Of a stretch of DNA of 64,000 nucleotides, positions 46,702 through 56,290 are shown one piece after another. The stretch comes from a bacterium. GTDB lineage: Bacteria; JAMCPX01. Below the pieces are notes generated by a model that did not search any database, was not told the DNA's origin, and saw nothing but the letters and a program-made list of their open reading frames with translations. Every line of letters starts with the position of its first letter. Position 1 is the first letter of the stretch. Made by a program: the position numbers and the translations under genes. The stretch spans positions 16,195 to 80,194 of the forward strand of contig JAJYUJ010000007.1 of the NCBI GenBank assembly GCA_021792615.1, written 5' to 3'.

Positions 46702-47628
46702 TCACTTGGCTGCAGGAACCGCTCCCACTTCGATCATCCGCTCGAGCGGGAGCCTTGCCTTTTCTATGATTGCCGGCGACAGCGTGATTTCGTATTGTTT
46801 TTTTTCCAGTGCCAGTACAATATCCTCAAGCCTTGTCTTCTTCATATTCGGGCATATAAACCCGTTCGAAGCGAGGATGAATTCCTTTTCAGGGCTGTTC
46901 TTCCTGAGCTGGTACATGATGCCTTCTTCAGTGCCAATGATAAACCGGTGATGCGGGTCTTCCTTCGTATACTTTATGATACCGGATGTAGATGTTACCT
47001 TGTCTGCGAGTTCGACGACATCGGGTCTGCATTCGGGGTGGCATACAAACGGCGCATCAGGATATTTCTCTTTCAGCAGCTTTATCTCTTCGGGGTAAAT
47101 GTGGTGATGGGTCGGGCAATAGCCGTTCCAGATAATCATATCCTTGTCTGAGAATTTTTTAACATAGCTGCCAAGGTTCTTGTCCGGGACAAAGATCACC
47201 TTTTTTGCAGGAACAGCCCTGACGATAGTCACCGCATTCGATGATGTACAACACACGTCCGATAGTGCCTTGACATCCGCATTGGTGTTTACATAGCTCA
47301 CGACATAGGCATCCGGGTACTGGGATCTCAGCCCTTCCAGTTGCTGTGCTGTAATCATATCGGCCATGGTGCAGCCTGCACCTGCATTGGGAAGGAGGAC
47401 CGTCTTGCCGGGCGAGAGTATCTTTGCGCTCTCCGCCATGAACCGCACACCGCAAAATACTATTATATCAGCATCTGTCCTGGATGCCTTCACACTCAAC
47501 TCGTACGAATCGCCGGTAAGGTCTGCGATCTCCTGTATCTCTTCCCTCTGGTAGTTATGAGCAAGGAGTATTGCATTCTTTTCTTTTACCAGCCTGCGTA
47601 TTCGATCCTGAAGTTCTTTTTTCTCCAT
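46702..47628 (-). CDS. nadA: Quinolinate synthase A
   Basis: 4Fe-4S enzyme condensing iminoaspartate with dihydroxyacetone phosphate in NAD synthesis. The 308-residue product has cluster cysteines at C86 (NAGAGCTMAD), C171 (WNGYCPTHH) and C259 (CPNMK), with spacing like that of thermophilic NadA. LLAHNYQREEIQ and TEEGIMYQL are further family motifs. nadB and nadC are not adjacent. Confidence 0.97.
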   Translation of the reverse strand: MEKKELQDRIRRLVKEKNAILLAHNYQREEIQEIADLTGDSYELSVKASRTDADIIVFCGVRFMAESAKILSPGKTVLLPNAGAGCTMADMITAQQLEGLRSQYPDAYVVSYVNTNADVKALSDVCCTSSNAVTIVRAVPAKKVIFVPDKNLGSYVKKFSDKDMIIWNGYCPTHHHIYPEEIKLLKEKYPDAPFVCHPECRPDVVELADKVTSTSGIIKYTKEDPHHRFIIGTEEGIMYQLRKNSPEKEFILASNGFICPNMKKTRLEDIVLALEKKQYEITLSPAIIEKARLPLERMIEVGAVPAAK

Positions 47629-47679
47629 CGTAGAACTATGTTAATCACACAAACATAAAATTACAACCATACGCCCGCG

Positions 47680-49014
47680 TTATATCTTCACAAGCTTCCA
47701 CTTGCCCCTCTTGAGCCCTATCAGCATCAACATGCTCAGTAAGAACACGTAGGTGTCCGCAGACAGCCATAGACCTACAATATTCAGACCTGCGACGACA
47801 CCGAGTACATAGGAGAGGGGTACGAACAGCAGCCAGTGCAAAGAGACGTCTACAACCATGACATACTTCGTGTACCCGGCTCCGAATAATGACTGACTGG
47901 CAATAATGCCGACAGCTTCGAAAACCATTGCAAGGCTGAATATGATCAAAGCCTTTGAACCTTCTACGATAACAGCGTTGGTATCCGTAAACAACCCGAT
48001 GACTTGCTGGGGAAAAGCTATAAACACCAGCGCCAGAAAAGCGATGATAACCGTACCGAGTTTTATCGAACTAAAAGCGTATTTCTCCGCCTGATCCGGG
48101 TTACCTGCACCGAGACTCTGTCCCACCATAGTTGCCGCAGCCGTACCAAACCCGAGCAAGGGCAAAAATGTCAGGGAAGCGAGCTGTGTCATTATCGTTG
48201 TGGCAGCCTGCGTTACGACATTGATCTTGCCGGATATGACGATGAACGCCTCAAACCCCAATGTCGTAAGCACTGCTGCAATAGCCGCTGGGTAGCTGAT
48301 CTTGACGACCTCTCCGACGAGCCTGAAATTAATCTTACAGACTTTGTATATATTGAACGCCCGGAACCTGCGTGAAAAACTGTAAAGAATGATGGCCGCA
48401 GCGCCTACAAACGAACTTGCGGTTGCGGATATGCCGGCACCCTCGACTCCGAGTCTTGGAAAGCCCAGATGTCCGAGGATCAAGCCGTAGGAAAGGACCA
48501 CATTGACGATATTCATGATGATCTCCACATACATGAATACCCACGTCTTTCCCAATGCATCGAAAAACGCCTTATACACGATGATGATCAGGAACGGAAG
48601 CAGCCCTATAAACCTGAACCGGATAAACTTTGCACCTTCTACTGCAACAACCTGATTGTGGGTAAGCAGCGCAAACAACGGCTTTGCTATGACATAACCG
48701 ATTATGCCCATCGCTGTTCCGAGCACAATAGCCATAACAATACCTACGAAGAGTACCTCGCCCGCCTTCTCATATTCCTTTTCGCCGAACCTGCGCGTAA
48801 CGAGGCTGAGAATACCGACCGATATTGCATTCAGTGCGCCGCCAAAGACCCAGAGTGTTATGATGCCGACCCCGAGTGCCGCAAGAGCTGTCTTTGCATC
48901 CACACCAAGCCTGCCGACCATTGCTACATCGAACAGGTTGATGAACGTCTGGGTAAGCATGCCGATCATGACAGGGACTGCAAGTCTTGCCACCGTCGTA
49001 TAAATATTTTTCAC
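47680..49014 (-). CDS. MATE-family multidrug/metabolite efflux transporter
   Basis: A 444-residue inner-membrane transporter with about twelve hydrophobic helices. VPVMIGMLTQTFINLFDVAM and the second-half GFGTAAATMVGQSLGAGNP are typical of the NorM/DinF superfamily. The GTG start overlaps the stop of the upstream peptidase-barrel gene (GTGA), so the two are coupled. The substrate is unknown. Confidence 0.92.
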   Translation of the reverse strand: MKNIYTTVARLAVPVMIGMLTQTFINLFDVAMVGRLGVDAKTALAALGVGIITLWVFGGALNAISVGILSLVTRRFGEKEYEKAGEVLFVGIVMAIVLGTAMGIIGYVIAKPLFALLTHNQVVAVEGAKFIRFRFIGLLPFLIIIVYKAFFDALGKTWVFMYVEIIMNIVNVVLSYGLILGHLGFPRLGVEGAGISATASSFVGAAAIILYSFSRRFRAFNIYKVCKINFRLVGEVVKISYPAAIAAVLTTLGFEAFIVISGKINVVTQAATTIMTQLASLTFLPLLGFGTAAATMVGQSLGAGNPDQAEKYAFSSIKLGTVIIAFLALVFIAFPQQVIGLFTDTNAVIVEGSKALIIFSLAMVFEAVGIIASQSLFGAGYTKYVMVVDVSLHWLLFVPLSYVLGVVAGLNIVGLWLSADTYVFLLSMLMLIGLKRGKWKLVKI

Positions 49015-51854
49015 GGAATAGTTTCTCCCACGAGGAAATAAAATGATGATGCTGGATATATGTTGTAGGCATAAGCATACCCTATTGTAAACCGAAAAGG
49101 AAAAAGATAGCCGATGTAGGTGTCGAGGTTCAATTCTATGCCGGCCGAGGTGAGTGACTTCTCTGTGTTACCTGCACTATCGATAAACGGGAACAGGGAT
49201 ATCTTGTCGAGATAAAACGGCAGGGTGCTGATGCCCCTGTCTATGATGCCGACCGGATACCGGTACTCAAGGGTTACGGCGTACGCCTTTGTACCGGTCA
49301 GTGTACCTGATGGATAGCCCCTGACCGGAACACTGGAATAATCGGGGACCGTATAAAACGGCTGGATGCCTCCGACCGAAAACAGGGAATTGTTTTTCGA
49401 AGCACCCGCGGTAATTCCGAATATGCCTTTTAGATAGATAACGTGGTTTGTGCCGAACCCGGGAAGGTACCCTTTGATTGTCGAGTAGGATCTGGACAGG
49501 TCCCGGTCGCTGCCGAGGGCTGCAAGATCCCGTTCAAAGTATGTATTGAAAGAGAGGCCGTCTTCATCGCTGATCGAGGTATCGAAAACCGATGTCGTAT
49601 CGAGGGAGTAGCTTGCCGTAAGCCCGCTGAGTACGCCGGTAAAGGGTGGATTTGTAACATACGAGGGAAGCTGTGTAAGCGATTCCGTATAGCTATAATT
49701 ATATCCGGCACCCACCGCCTGTCTATATCGCACGTGATTTATAGGATAGGTTATATTCAGGGCTATATCGCTGTCCTGCTGCAGGTATGAATGACTGGTA
49801 CCTGAAGCCGGGTCCGTGTATGTTGCCGCAATAGAGGGCATAATCGATCCGGCAATGCCGATGTCCGGTGTGTACGATGTATTGTCATAGGTTGCTGAAA
49901 ACCCCGGTCTCCACTGCGCATGAGGGTATGCGGTATATCCTGCCTGAACCGTATAATTGTTATGATCGAGGAGATCGGAGCCCGCGGTGTAGGCACCCAG
50001 AGAATAGGCATCGCTTGCCAATGAAATTGCCGGGAGCCACCATGTCGGGACCAGTGTGGCAAACGGGGAATAACGAGTTTCTTTTACGTCAATGTGCTTA
50101 TACGGGTTAGCCTCTTCGACCGTGAATTCCTTCGGTGGATTAACTTGTCTGAACGCAGCCGGAGAGAACGGCATGGTATATATATCGAAGCCCTTGCCGT
50201 CATATTCGGTCACGGCTATCGTTTTATTGTCCGGCGACACCTGGGCCTCATACGCTCCGCCTATAACATTGCTAACTTGATACAGAGACTGTCCGGTTAT
50301 TGAATACGCATACAGGTTCGCAATACCGGTCATGTCTGAAGAAAAAAGTACGTACCGGTCGTCTCTGGACCAAGATGGGAATAAATTCAGGTGATCTCCG
50401 GATATGACCGTCGTAAAATCCCGGCCGTCGCTCCCGAGAATTTTTATCGTTGATTCTCCGTTGTTGTTTTTTTCGGTGACCGCGATATGACTGCCGTCCC
50501 ATGACCACCGGGGATCCAGAAACTGCCCGTTCATTTTCATGCTTGCAATGGTCTCTATAAAGCCGGGGTCTGTCAGATAATATACCATCAAATCTGATGT
50601 AGTCGCTGTGTTCGATACGAAAACGATTTTAGTACAGTCCGGCGACACATCCGCACCGTGTGCGCGTACGCCGGATGTAAGCTTTTTTACGCTGCCGGTT
50701 TTGGTGTCGAGCTCATAGAGATCGTTGTAGAGATAAAAATTGTGATAAAATTCATTCTGGGAAAAGAAAAAGTTGTCTTTGCACAGAGAGCCCGAGAATC
50801 CGCTGTCCCTCCGGACAACCCATTTTCTTTTACCATCTGCCAATCCCGTATAAAAAATGCCCATCTGGCTTTCACCGTTGTACGAGGTATAGTATATACC
50901 GCTGCCTCCGGCATCCCAAACAGGGCCTCTCGTATCGGCGCCGCTGTACGTTATCTGTTTCGAGCTTGTTCTCCAGGAAAACATCAGGGAAACGACCGAG
51001 AGGAGCGCCTGTTTTCTGACGCTGTTCTGCCAATCCCTCCACAGGGAGGTAAAGCTTCGCCCGTCAAATGCAACCCGGGCGTCCCTGTTCAGCAACAGCG
51101 GAAGGTAGGTATATTCTTTGGAATAATCAGCGACTGACCTGGCCGAATATTTGTTTGCTATATACTGCATGAATTTGCCGCCGTATACATAGGGATATTC
51201 ACCGAACGGCCACTTACTCGGCATCCCGTCGCCTGCGTCTATAGGCGGCAGATCGTTATGAAGTGCCTGCATCCTTAAGATCGCATTGTAATAGCTTCCG
51301 TTGTCCCTGCCGGCGGATGTCAGCGCTGACTCATTGTAAACGGCATAACCTTCAATGATCCAGTCCGGCTCTATCTGGTTTACAAACAAAACCCTGCCGA
51401 AAATATCATTCAAAAAACCGAAAAATCCTCTCGTCTGATCCAGATGCAGGATGTGTGTATACTCATGGGTAAAGATCATCTTGAGCCAGTCATCATAGTT
51501 GACAATACTTGAATAGGCATCCGGAGGGATTGCAAAAACAACGATGTGATCGTAATAATAGGGCGTGGTTTCGGCATTCGCTGCATCCGTTGCATTGGAA
51601 ATGAGCAGATATGTTTTTCTTGCCGGAGTCCATCCCATACGCATGGTCATACGCGGATAGTAATATTCGGCCATGTCGATCAGCTTATGCGCAAGCCTGC
51701 TGTCGTGCGCGGGAAATGTAATCGAAAAATGTTCTGATTCTATGGTGCGCCAGACCTCACCCGGGGGCGCATTCCTGAAATCCTGAGTCATACCCGCGAT
51801 TGACGTGAGCAGCACGATAAAAAGAGTTCCTAATAAAATAACTGTTGGTCTCAT
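49011..51854 (-). CDS. Putative surface metallopeptidase with TolB-like propeller and outer-membrane barrel
   Basis: A 947-residue exported protein. A signal peptide covers residues 1-23 (MRPTVILLGTLFIVLLTSIAG). A gluzincin-like zinc site follows: H130-E131-xx-H134 in HEYTHILH and E168 in IIEGYAVYNE. Four or more TolB/WD40-like blades (about 410-610; SPDCTKIVFVS, WSWDGSHIAVTE, WSRDDRYVLFSS, SPDNKTIAVTEY) precede a C-terminal ~300-residue Tyr/Ser/Thr-rich beta-rich region resembling an outer-membrane beta-barrel. Similar three-part proteins are annotated as bacterial surface protein assembly or peptidase MA-like proteins. The ATG at 51854 is preferred to longer frames because the signal peptide begins there. 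It overlaps the MATE gene by 4 bases. Confidence 0.82.
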   Translation of the reverse strand: MRPTVILLGTLFIVLLTSIAGMTQDFRNAPPGEVWRTIESEHFSITFPAHDSRLAHKLIDMAEYYYPRMTMRMGWTPARKTYLLISNATDAANAETTPYYYDHIVVFAIPPDAYSSIVNYDDWLKMIFTHEYTHILHLDQTRGFFGFLNDIFGRVLFVNQIEPDWIIEGYAVYNESALTSAGRDNGSYYNAILRMQALHNDLPPIDAGDGMPSKWPFGEYPYVYGGKFMQYIANKYSARSVADYSKEYTYLPLLLNRDARVAFDGRSFTSLWRDWQNSVRKQALLSVVSLMFSWRTSSKQITYSGADTRGPVWDAGGSGIYYTSYNGESQMGIFYTGLADGKRKWVVRRDSGFSGSLCKDNFFFSQNEFYHNFYLYNDLYELDTKTGSVKKLTSGVRAHGADVSPDCTKIVFVSNTATTSDLMVYYLTDPGFIETIASMKMNGQFLDPRWSWDGSHIAVTEKNNNGESTIKILGSDGRDFTTVISGDHLNLFPSWSRDDRYVLFSSDMTGIANLYAYSITGQSLYQVSNVIGGAYEAQVSPDNKTIAVTEYDGKGFDIYTMPFSPAAFRQVNPPKEFTVEEANPYKHIDVKETRYSPFATLVPTWWLPAISLASDAYSLGAYTAGSDLLDHNNYTVQAGYTAYPHAQWRPGFSATYDNTSYTPDIGIAGSIMPSIAATYTDPASGTSHSYLQQDSDIALNITYPINHVRYRQAVGAGYNYSYTESLTQLPSYVTNPPFTGVLSGLTASYSLDTTSVFDTSISDEDGLSFNTYFERDLAALGSDRDLSRSYSTIKGYLPGFGTNHVIYLKGIFGITAGASKNNSLFSVGGIQPFYTVPDYSSVPVRGYPSGTLTGTKAYAVTLEYRYPVGIIDRGISTLPFYLDKISLFPFIDSAGNTEKSLTSAGIELNLDTYIGYLFPFRFTIGYAYAYNIYPASSFYFLVGETIP

Positions 51855-51974
51855 AGTTATAGTCCATTGCACAAAGGACCCGGACTGACAATGATAACGA
51901 TCACATTTTAAGCGGGTGCTATTCAGGAGTAGACTACCGCCGCCGCAGGCGGCTTCAGAGGAATGAGCCCTCAA

Positions 51975-52047
51975 TGTCATCCCGAGCCTGACTTGGAATC
52001 CAGAGAAAATCGTAAAAACTCCGGGCTCCTGCTTTCGCGGGAATCCA
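51975..52047. repeat. Degenerate REP-like palindromic repeat
   Basis: TGTCATCCCGAGCCTGACTT near one end and GCTTTCGCGGGAATCC near the other resemble the widespread intergenic repeats of the TGTCATTCCCG...CGGGAATCCAG class found in many proteobacteria. The arms here are diverged. Just before it, GCCGCC/GGCGGC around 51940-51953 forms a short perfect hairpin. The rest of the gap (51855-52096) shows nothing further. Confidence 0.5.
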
Positions 52048-52096
52048 TATTTTCTTCGGACGCTGCTCTTACAAATTCATTTTTTGGTTCAACCAA

Positions 52097-53377
52097 TCAC
52101 GGGTTGAACATGTGGAATACAAGTCCGGACAATAGCTTCGGATAGAAAAAGGTTGTTTTCTGGGGCATGTTCAGCCCTTTCAATGCAACGGCCTTTACAT
52201 CCTTTGCAGACGGAGCATTCAAAACAAATGCAACATCCCCCGGCTTCATAGAGGTCAGAGCGGTATCCAGCTCATGAAAATAAGACAACCTGCCCCCGGT
52301 TGAGAAGGTGCTTTCCGGGATATTGAGAATACCTTCGAGTATTTCTTTATTGAGGATAAACACGTCGAGGGATTTTAACGCCTCAGGCGTTGGATCGTTC
52401 TTCAGACTGTTCTGCCGGTAATTGTAGAGTATATAAAGATTATCCGTGCCATAGAACCGGACACCGCACGCCTTGCCGGCTCTCTCTATTTCTTTTTCCC
52501 AGTCGTGTATGGCCGTTTTGTCCATTGTACTGCCGAACAATTTGACGTCAAAAACCGGCTTGAGCTTTTTGATAAACTCTTCTTCCGTATAGGGAACTTC
52601 ATGCACTATCCTGTGGGTCGGGAGTATGACAAGTCCCTGATCGCTTATATTGGTAAAATATGCGAGCACATAATTATAGCTTGCCTGCTCATTTTTACCG
52701 TGTTGTGAAAACATGTAATCCCTGTACCGTATCGCCGTCTCGTACCGGTGGTGTCCGTCGGCAATATATACCCGCTGATCCGAGAGTAATTTTTGCACCG
52801 TGTTTATAATCTTTTCATCCGTGATTCTATAGAAAAAATGCTCTTCATCTCCTTCTTTGATGTGAGCAATCAGCGTATGGATTGCGGGACTTATCGTAAT
52901 ACATTCGACGCACCGTTTCTCATCATCGTACAGCACAAAGATCGGCGACATGTTGCCTTCACACGCCTTCATCAGCTCGAACCGGTCTTCTTTTGGTTTC
53001 GCAAGTGTTTTCTCGTGTGTATAAATATCGCTTTCCAGTCTCATCAGGGTCACAAACCCATGCCGCTCATAGGCCTTACCGTGGATAGTGAATTTCTGCA
53101 CATACAGATAAATAGAAGGGGCGCTGTCCCTGATCAGTACGTTGGACTGCGTCCATTCGTCTATAAACTTCCGGGCACGCGTATACCGGTTGTTTTTTTC
53201 GTTGTCGTCGTCGTGTTGTTTGCCGAGTATGAGCCTTATGGTGTTGTACGGGTGTTTTTTATACAGCATCTCCTGCTGCGCCTCGTTGATAACATCATAC
53301 GGCGGGGCTACTACCACGGATGGATCAACAAGCTTACTGTTATACCGTGTTCCTTTAAATGGTTTTATTTCTGTCAT
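52097..53377 (-). CDS. DUF1015 family protein
   Basis: A 426-residue cytoplasmic protein. IKPFKGTRYNSKLVDPSVVVAPPYDVI at the N-terminus (the first segment) and IYIADGHHRYETAIRYRD in the centre are the family hallmarks. A catalytic role is suspected from the conserved DGHHR motif, but no activity can be assigned from sequence. The start lies inside the 3' end of tsaC (23-base overlap). Confidence 0.9.
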   Translation of the reverse strand: MTEIKPFKGTRYNSKLVDPSVVVAPPYDVINEAQQEMLYKKHPYNTIRLILGKQHDDDNEKNNRYTRARKFIDEWTQSNVLIRDSAPSIYLYVQKFTIHGKAYERHGFVTLMRLESDIYTHEKTLAKPKEDRFELMKACEGNMSPIFVLYDDEKRCVECITISPAIHTLIAHIKEGDEEHFFYRITDEKIINTVQKLLSDQRVYIADGHHRYETAIRYRDYMFSQHGKNEQASYNYVLAYFTNISDQGLVILPTHRIVHEVPYTEEEFIKKLKPVFDVKLFGSTMDKTAIHDWEKEIERAGKACGVRFYGTDNLYILYNYRQNSLKNDPTPEALKSLDVFILNKEILEGILNIPESTFSTGGRLSYFHELDTALTSMKPGDVAFVLNAPSAKDVKAVALKGLNMPQKTTFFYPKLLSGLVFHMFNP

Positions 53378-53996
53378 ATAACAACCTTTCTATAGAAGTT
53401 TTGTTTACTGCTCCTTCCCTTATATACACAATTCCCTTTTCCGCAACATCAATTACCGTAGAAGGAATACTGTTTATTCTACCCCCGTCAATTATAAGGT
53501 CAACCTTATCGGTAATAAATGTCGGTATGTCCTTTATAGCTGCTGCCGGCGCTTCGTTCGAGATGTTCGCACTTGTAGAGACAAGGGGATGCCCATAGAC
53601 CTGAAAGATGGATGCTACGAGAGGATGCGGAGACTGCCGCACGCCGATTCTGCCCGTACCGCCGGTCAATAGACTGCTGATACCCGGCTTTGCCTTGAAT
53701 ATCATGGTAAGGGGGCCGGGCCAGAATGCCATCATGAGCCGCCGGGCAAGTGGTGTAATTCCAACGGCAAGTTCATCCAGCATGCTCATATCCTTGATCA
53801 GGAGTATGAGAGGTTTGTTCTGCGGACGCTGCTTTATCTCAAAGACCCTGCCTACCGCGGTCTCATTGAATGCATCGCATCCTATGCCGTAAATTGTTTC
53901 CGTGGGATAAATGAAGAGCTTCCCCGATCCAAGATAATCGGTTATAAGCCGGCGTTCGTCGTTATCCTTAAATGTTCCGTTGAATCTGATAAGCAA
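53355..53996 (-). CDS. tsaC: L-threonylcarbamoyladenylate synthase (Sua5/YrdC/TsaC family)
   Basis: Makes the threonylcarbamoyl-AMP used for t6A37 in tRNA. The 213-residue product has IYPTETIYGIGCDAFNE, the KxR-type motif KQRPQNKPL and STSANISNE, then PSTVID. The only start that fits is TTG at 53996, 2 bases after the purE stop, with no strong Shine-Dalgarno sequence, so coupling with purE is likely. It overlaps the next gene by 23 bases. Confidence 0.92.
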   Translation of the reverse strand: MLIRFNGTFKDNDERRLITDYLGSGKLFIYPTETIYGIGCDAFNETAVGRVFEIKQRPQNKPLILLIKDMSMLDELAVGITPLARRLMMAFWPGPLTMIFKAKPGISSLLTGGTGRIGVRQSPHPLVASIFQVYGHPLVSTSANISNEAPAAAIKDIPTFITDKVDLIIDGGRINSIPSTVIDVAEKGIVYIREGAVNKTSIERLLYDRNKTI

Positions 53997-53998
53997 GG

Positions 53999-54478
53999 TT
54001 ATTTTTTATCTGAAACACTCTTGGAAAAAGTCTTCCTGTAATCGATGATTTTTTTATGCAGGGAATCATCCTGTAAAGCAAGGATCTCTATGGCAAGCAG
54101 GGCTGCATTCTTTGCCCCCGCTTCTCCGATGGCAACGGTTGCGACGGGGATCCCCCCGGGCATCTGTACGGTTGATAACAGGGCATCCATGCCGGACAGG
54201 TAGGATGACGGCAGGGGCACGCCTATGACCGGCAGGAGGGTTTCGGATGCGATCACCCCTGCAAGGTGGGCTGCACCTCCTGCCCCAGCTATGATGACGC
54301 GATATCCGTTTTCCTTTGCCTTCACCGCAAGGTCTCTCGTTTTATCGGGCGTCCTGTGGGCCGAAGAGACAACCATGTCATATCCGACAGAGAAACTTTC
54401 CAGCACCTTTGCACTCTCCGACATAAATTTCTCATCGGAACTACTCCCCATGACAATCAATACTTTTTTTGTATCCAT
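53999..54478 (-). CDS. purE: N5-carboxyaminoimidazole ribonucleotide mutase, class I PurE
   Basis: Purine biosynthesis enzyme, 159 residues. VLIVMGSSSDEKFM binds the phosphate, SAHRTPD holds the catalytic His, and GAGGAAHLAGV and PGGIPVATV complete the family pattern. The ATG at 54478 is chosen over an in-frame start nine codons earlier because the core begins directly after it. purK is not adjacent. Confidence 0.96.
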   Translation of the reverse strand: MDTKKVLIVMGSSSDEKFMSESAKVLESFSVGYDMVVSSAHRTPDKTRDLAVKAKENGYRVIIAGAGGAAHLAGVIASETLLPVIGVPLPSSYLSGMDALLSTVQMPGGIPVATVAIGEAGAKNAALLAIEILALQDDSLHKKIIDYRKTFSKSVSDKK

Positions 54479-54550
54479 ATTTTTTTTTAAACATACGTAC
54501 GGCATTTAATCAACTAAATGCTGCGGCATGCCCTCTGTGAATCAGGAGGG

Positions 54551-55879
54551 TTATTTGATACGTTTTTTGTAATGTTTGCTTGCCACGCTGGTAAAAAGTG
54601 ATGACAGGGCAAAGGCCGCAATGATAAGCATATACGGCAGTACCGGAAGCCTGAACCTCGGTTCCGCCTCGGGACCTGCAGACACTACGACAAAATATGC
54701 TATAATAAACAACATTATCAAAAGTTCTTTGATAAAACCTTCGCCGGCAATGATAAGCATGCCTATTGCAATGAGTAATCCAATGATTAGAGTAAATAAC
54801 AACTGATACATAACAACACTCGACACAATAACCGGATCCGACATCAACATGTTCAGTGCCTGGTGTATACTATGACCTTGCCACATAATACCTAAAAACC
54901 TTGGTTTTATATCGGCAAGTTTGAATACGGCATAACGCTCCGGCGATAAAAGCATATTGATACTGCCTTTCAGCATTACTTTTAAATAAGCATACGGGTG
55001 ATGTATAATCACACTTACAGCCTTGTCCCTCAAAAACTGATATTTATTTGCAAGAGAAAGCCCTGATGGGACCGCTTTTTCAAGCCTGTCCTGCACCTCT
55101 CTCAAGGGCAGATGCTCCATGTCCGAAATGACCCCGGCTGCCCTCCAGTAATAAAGGTTTATATCCTGGATGGAACAAAAACCCTTATACCGGTCAACGA
55201 TATAATTCCTTGTAACCCACGGCAGGACAGTCAGTCCCGTTATGAGCACAATACCAAGGGCATACTTTATCCTGTCTTTGAATGAAAGCCATGAAACAGC
55301 TATGTACATAAACGCATATGCAAGCGGCAAATAGAGTATAACCGGCCTGAAGTATGCACCAATACCTGTCATTATTGCGGACACAAAAAGGGCGGTTGTG
55401 TTTTTATTCTTCATGGACTTTATAAAGAAGTAGGTGCTAAGAAGCAGGAACACAACGAACAGGGTCTCTGATAAAAGCAAGTTTGCATAGATAATGCTTA
55501 CCGGTTCAACGATGGATAGTACAGATGCGATCCGGGCAACCCTTTTCGAAAATAACAATTCCGCGTTCATGTAGAGAAATAGTGGGATAAGTCCGGAGAG
55601 TACAATCTGTAAAAACAGGGCAATAGCCGGCTTTACTCCAAAAAGCTTGTACACTGCTGCGAGGTACAGAGGATAGCCGGGGGATCTCCTGAGTCCAGGC
55701 TCCCCTCCATGTGGTGTATAGTACCCGTGCTGTGCTATATTCACGCCGAGGAGACTGTACTCATAGGAATCAACAAGAAAAAACCTGCTGGTATTGTTAA
55801 ACGTAGAAAAAAAAGGGACAAGCCTTATGCCTACATACAGCACAAAGACAATAAACAAGAAACCCATATTCTTCTTCAT
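54551..55879 (-). CDS. GT-C fold glycosyltransferase, dolichyl-phosphate-mannose mannosyltransferase-like
   Basis: A 442-residue polytopic membrane protein with about eleven hydrophobic segments. The first periplasmic loop carries the DSYEYSLLG and RRSPGYPLY segments expected of GT-39/PMT_2-type enzymes that use lipid-linked sugars (the acidic residue after TM1 is the presumed catalytic one). The acceptor, probably cell-envelope glycan or lipid A-like material, is unknown. It is monocistronic and downstream of a repeat-rich gap. Confidence 0.85.
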   Translation of the reverse strand: MKKNMGFLFIVFVLYVGIRLVPFFSTFNNTSRFFLVDSYEYSLLGVNIAQHGYYTPHGGEPGLRRSPGYPLYLAAVYKLFGVKPAIALFLQIVLSGLIPLFLYMNAELLFSKRVARIASVLSIVEPVSIIYANLLLSETLFVVFLLLSTYFFIKSMKNKNTTALFVSAIMTGIGAYFRPVILYLPLAYAFMYIAVSWLSFKDRIKYALGIVLITGLTVLPWVTRNYIVDRYKGFCSIQDINLYYWRAAGVISDMEHLPLREVQDRLEKAVPSGLSLANKYQFLRDKAVSVIIHHPYAYLKVMLKGSINMLLSPERYAVFKLADIKPRFLGIMWQGHSIHQALNMLMSDPVIVSSVVMYQLLFTLIIGLLIAIGMLIIAGEGFIKELLIMLFIIAYFVVVSAGPEAEPRFRLPVLPYMLIIAAFALSSLFTSVASKHYKKRIK

Positions 55880-55966
55880 AGTTATCCTGCCTCCATCATG
55901 GTTTTTATCTACTTAAGACAAAAAATACAATCAGGTGATTTATTCACCCAAAAATCCACTTATTTA

Positions 55967-55986
55967 CAAATGTACTCTTACATTTG
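55967..55986. promoter_or_regulatory. Perfect inverted repeat upstream of the glycosyltransferase gene
   Basis: CAAATGTA (55967-55974) and TACATTTG (55979-55986) flank a 4-base spacer, about 90 bases before the glycosyltransferase start. It could be an operator or a leader hairpin. No regulator is suggested by the context. Confidence 0.4.
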
Positions 55987-56064
55987 ACTCGTAATCCTCT
56001 GTAGTCTTGCCATAGGTGTTCTTTTATCCTTCCCCTATCGGTTAAAATTGAATAATCACGCTGC

Positions 56065-56180
56065 AAACAGCATGGATTCTTCGTTGGGTATGGAACATGT
56101 TAATCGCATAGTTCACCCGACCCAGCTTCGCTGTGTGCCCGCCGCTATAAATAGCGGGGATTGCGGCGAACACCCATTCA
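56065..56180 (+). repeat. Dispersed ~115-base repeat, copy 2
   Basis: About 88% identical to 14603-14717 in the same orientation. It contains the perfect 16-base palindrome CCGCTATAAATAGCGG (56142-56157). Here it is followed by two strong hairpins that copy 1 lacks, so the shared unit ends near 56180. Confidence 0.8.
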
Positions 56181-56197
56181 AAAGTGCACATCTCAAA

Positions 56198-56290
56198 ATG
56201 TCCTCCCCCTTGACGGGGGAGGACATGTGGGGGTGTGAAATATAAGTCAAAATTCACCCTCCCCTTGATCCCCTCCAGTCAAGGGAGGGG
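56198..56290. repeat. Two related C-rich palindromes
   Basis: The first is a perfect 12-bp stem, ATGTCCTCCCCC (56198-56209) with 56215-56226, loop TTGAC. The second pairs CTCCCCTTGA (56259-56268) with TCAAGGGAG (56279-56287) with one bulge. Both share CTCCCC and TTGA. They lie just beyond the 3' end of the S8-like gene and may act as terminators or be REP-like elements. Confidence 0.65.

Noticed and set aside
55709-55987. A 92-codon plus-strand frame reaching into the repeat-rich gap
   Set aside because: Mostly antisense to the glycosyltransferase 5' end and rich in Lys/Gln from A-rich sequence; no coding signature.
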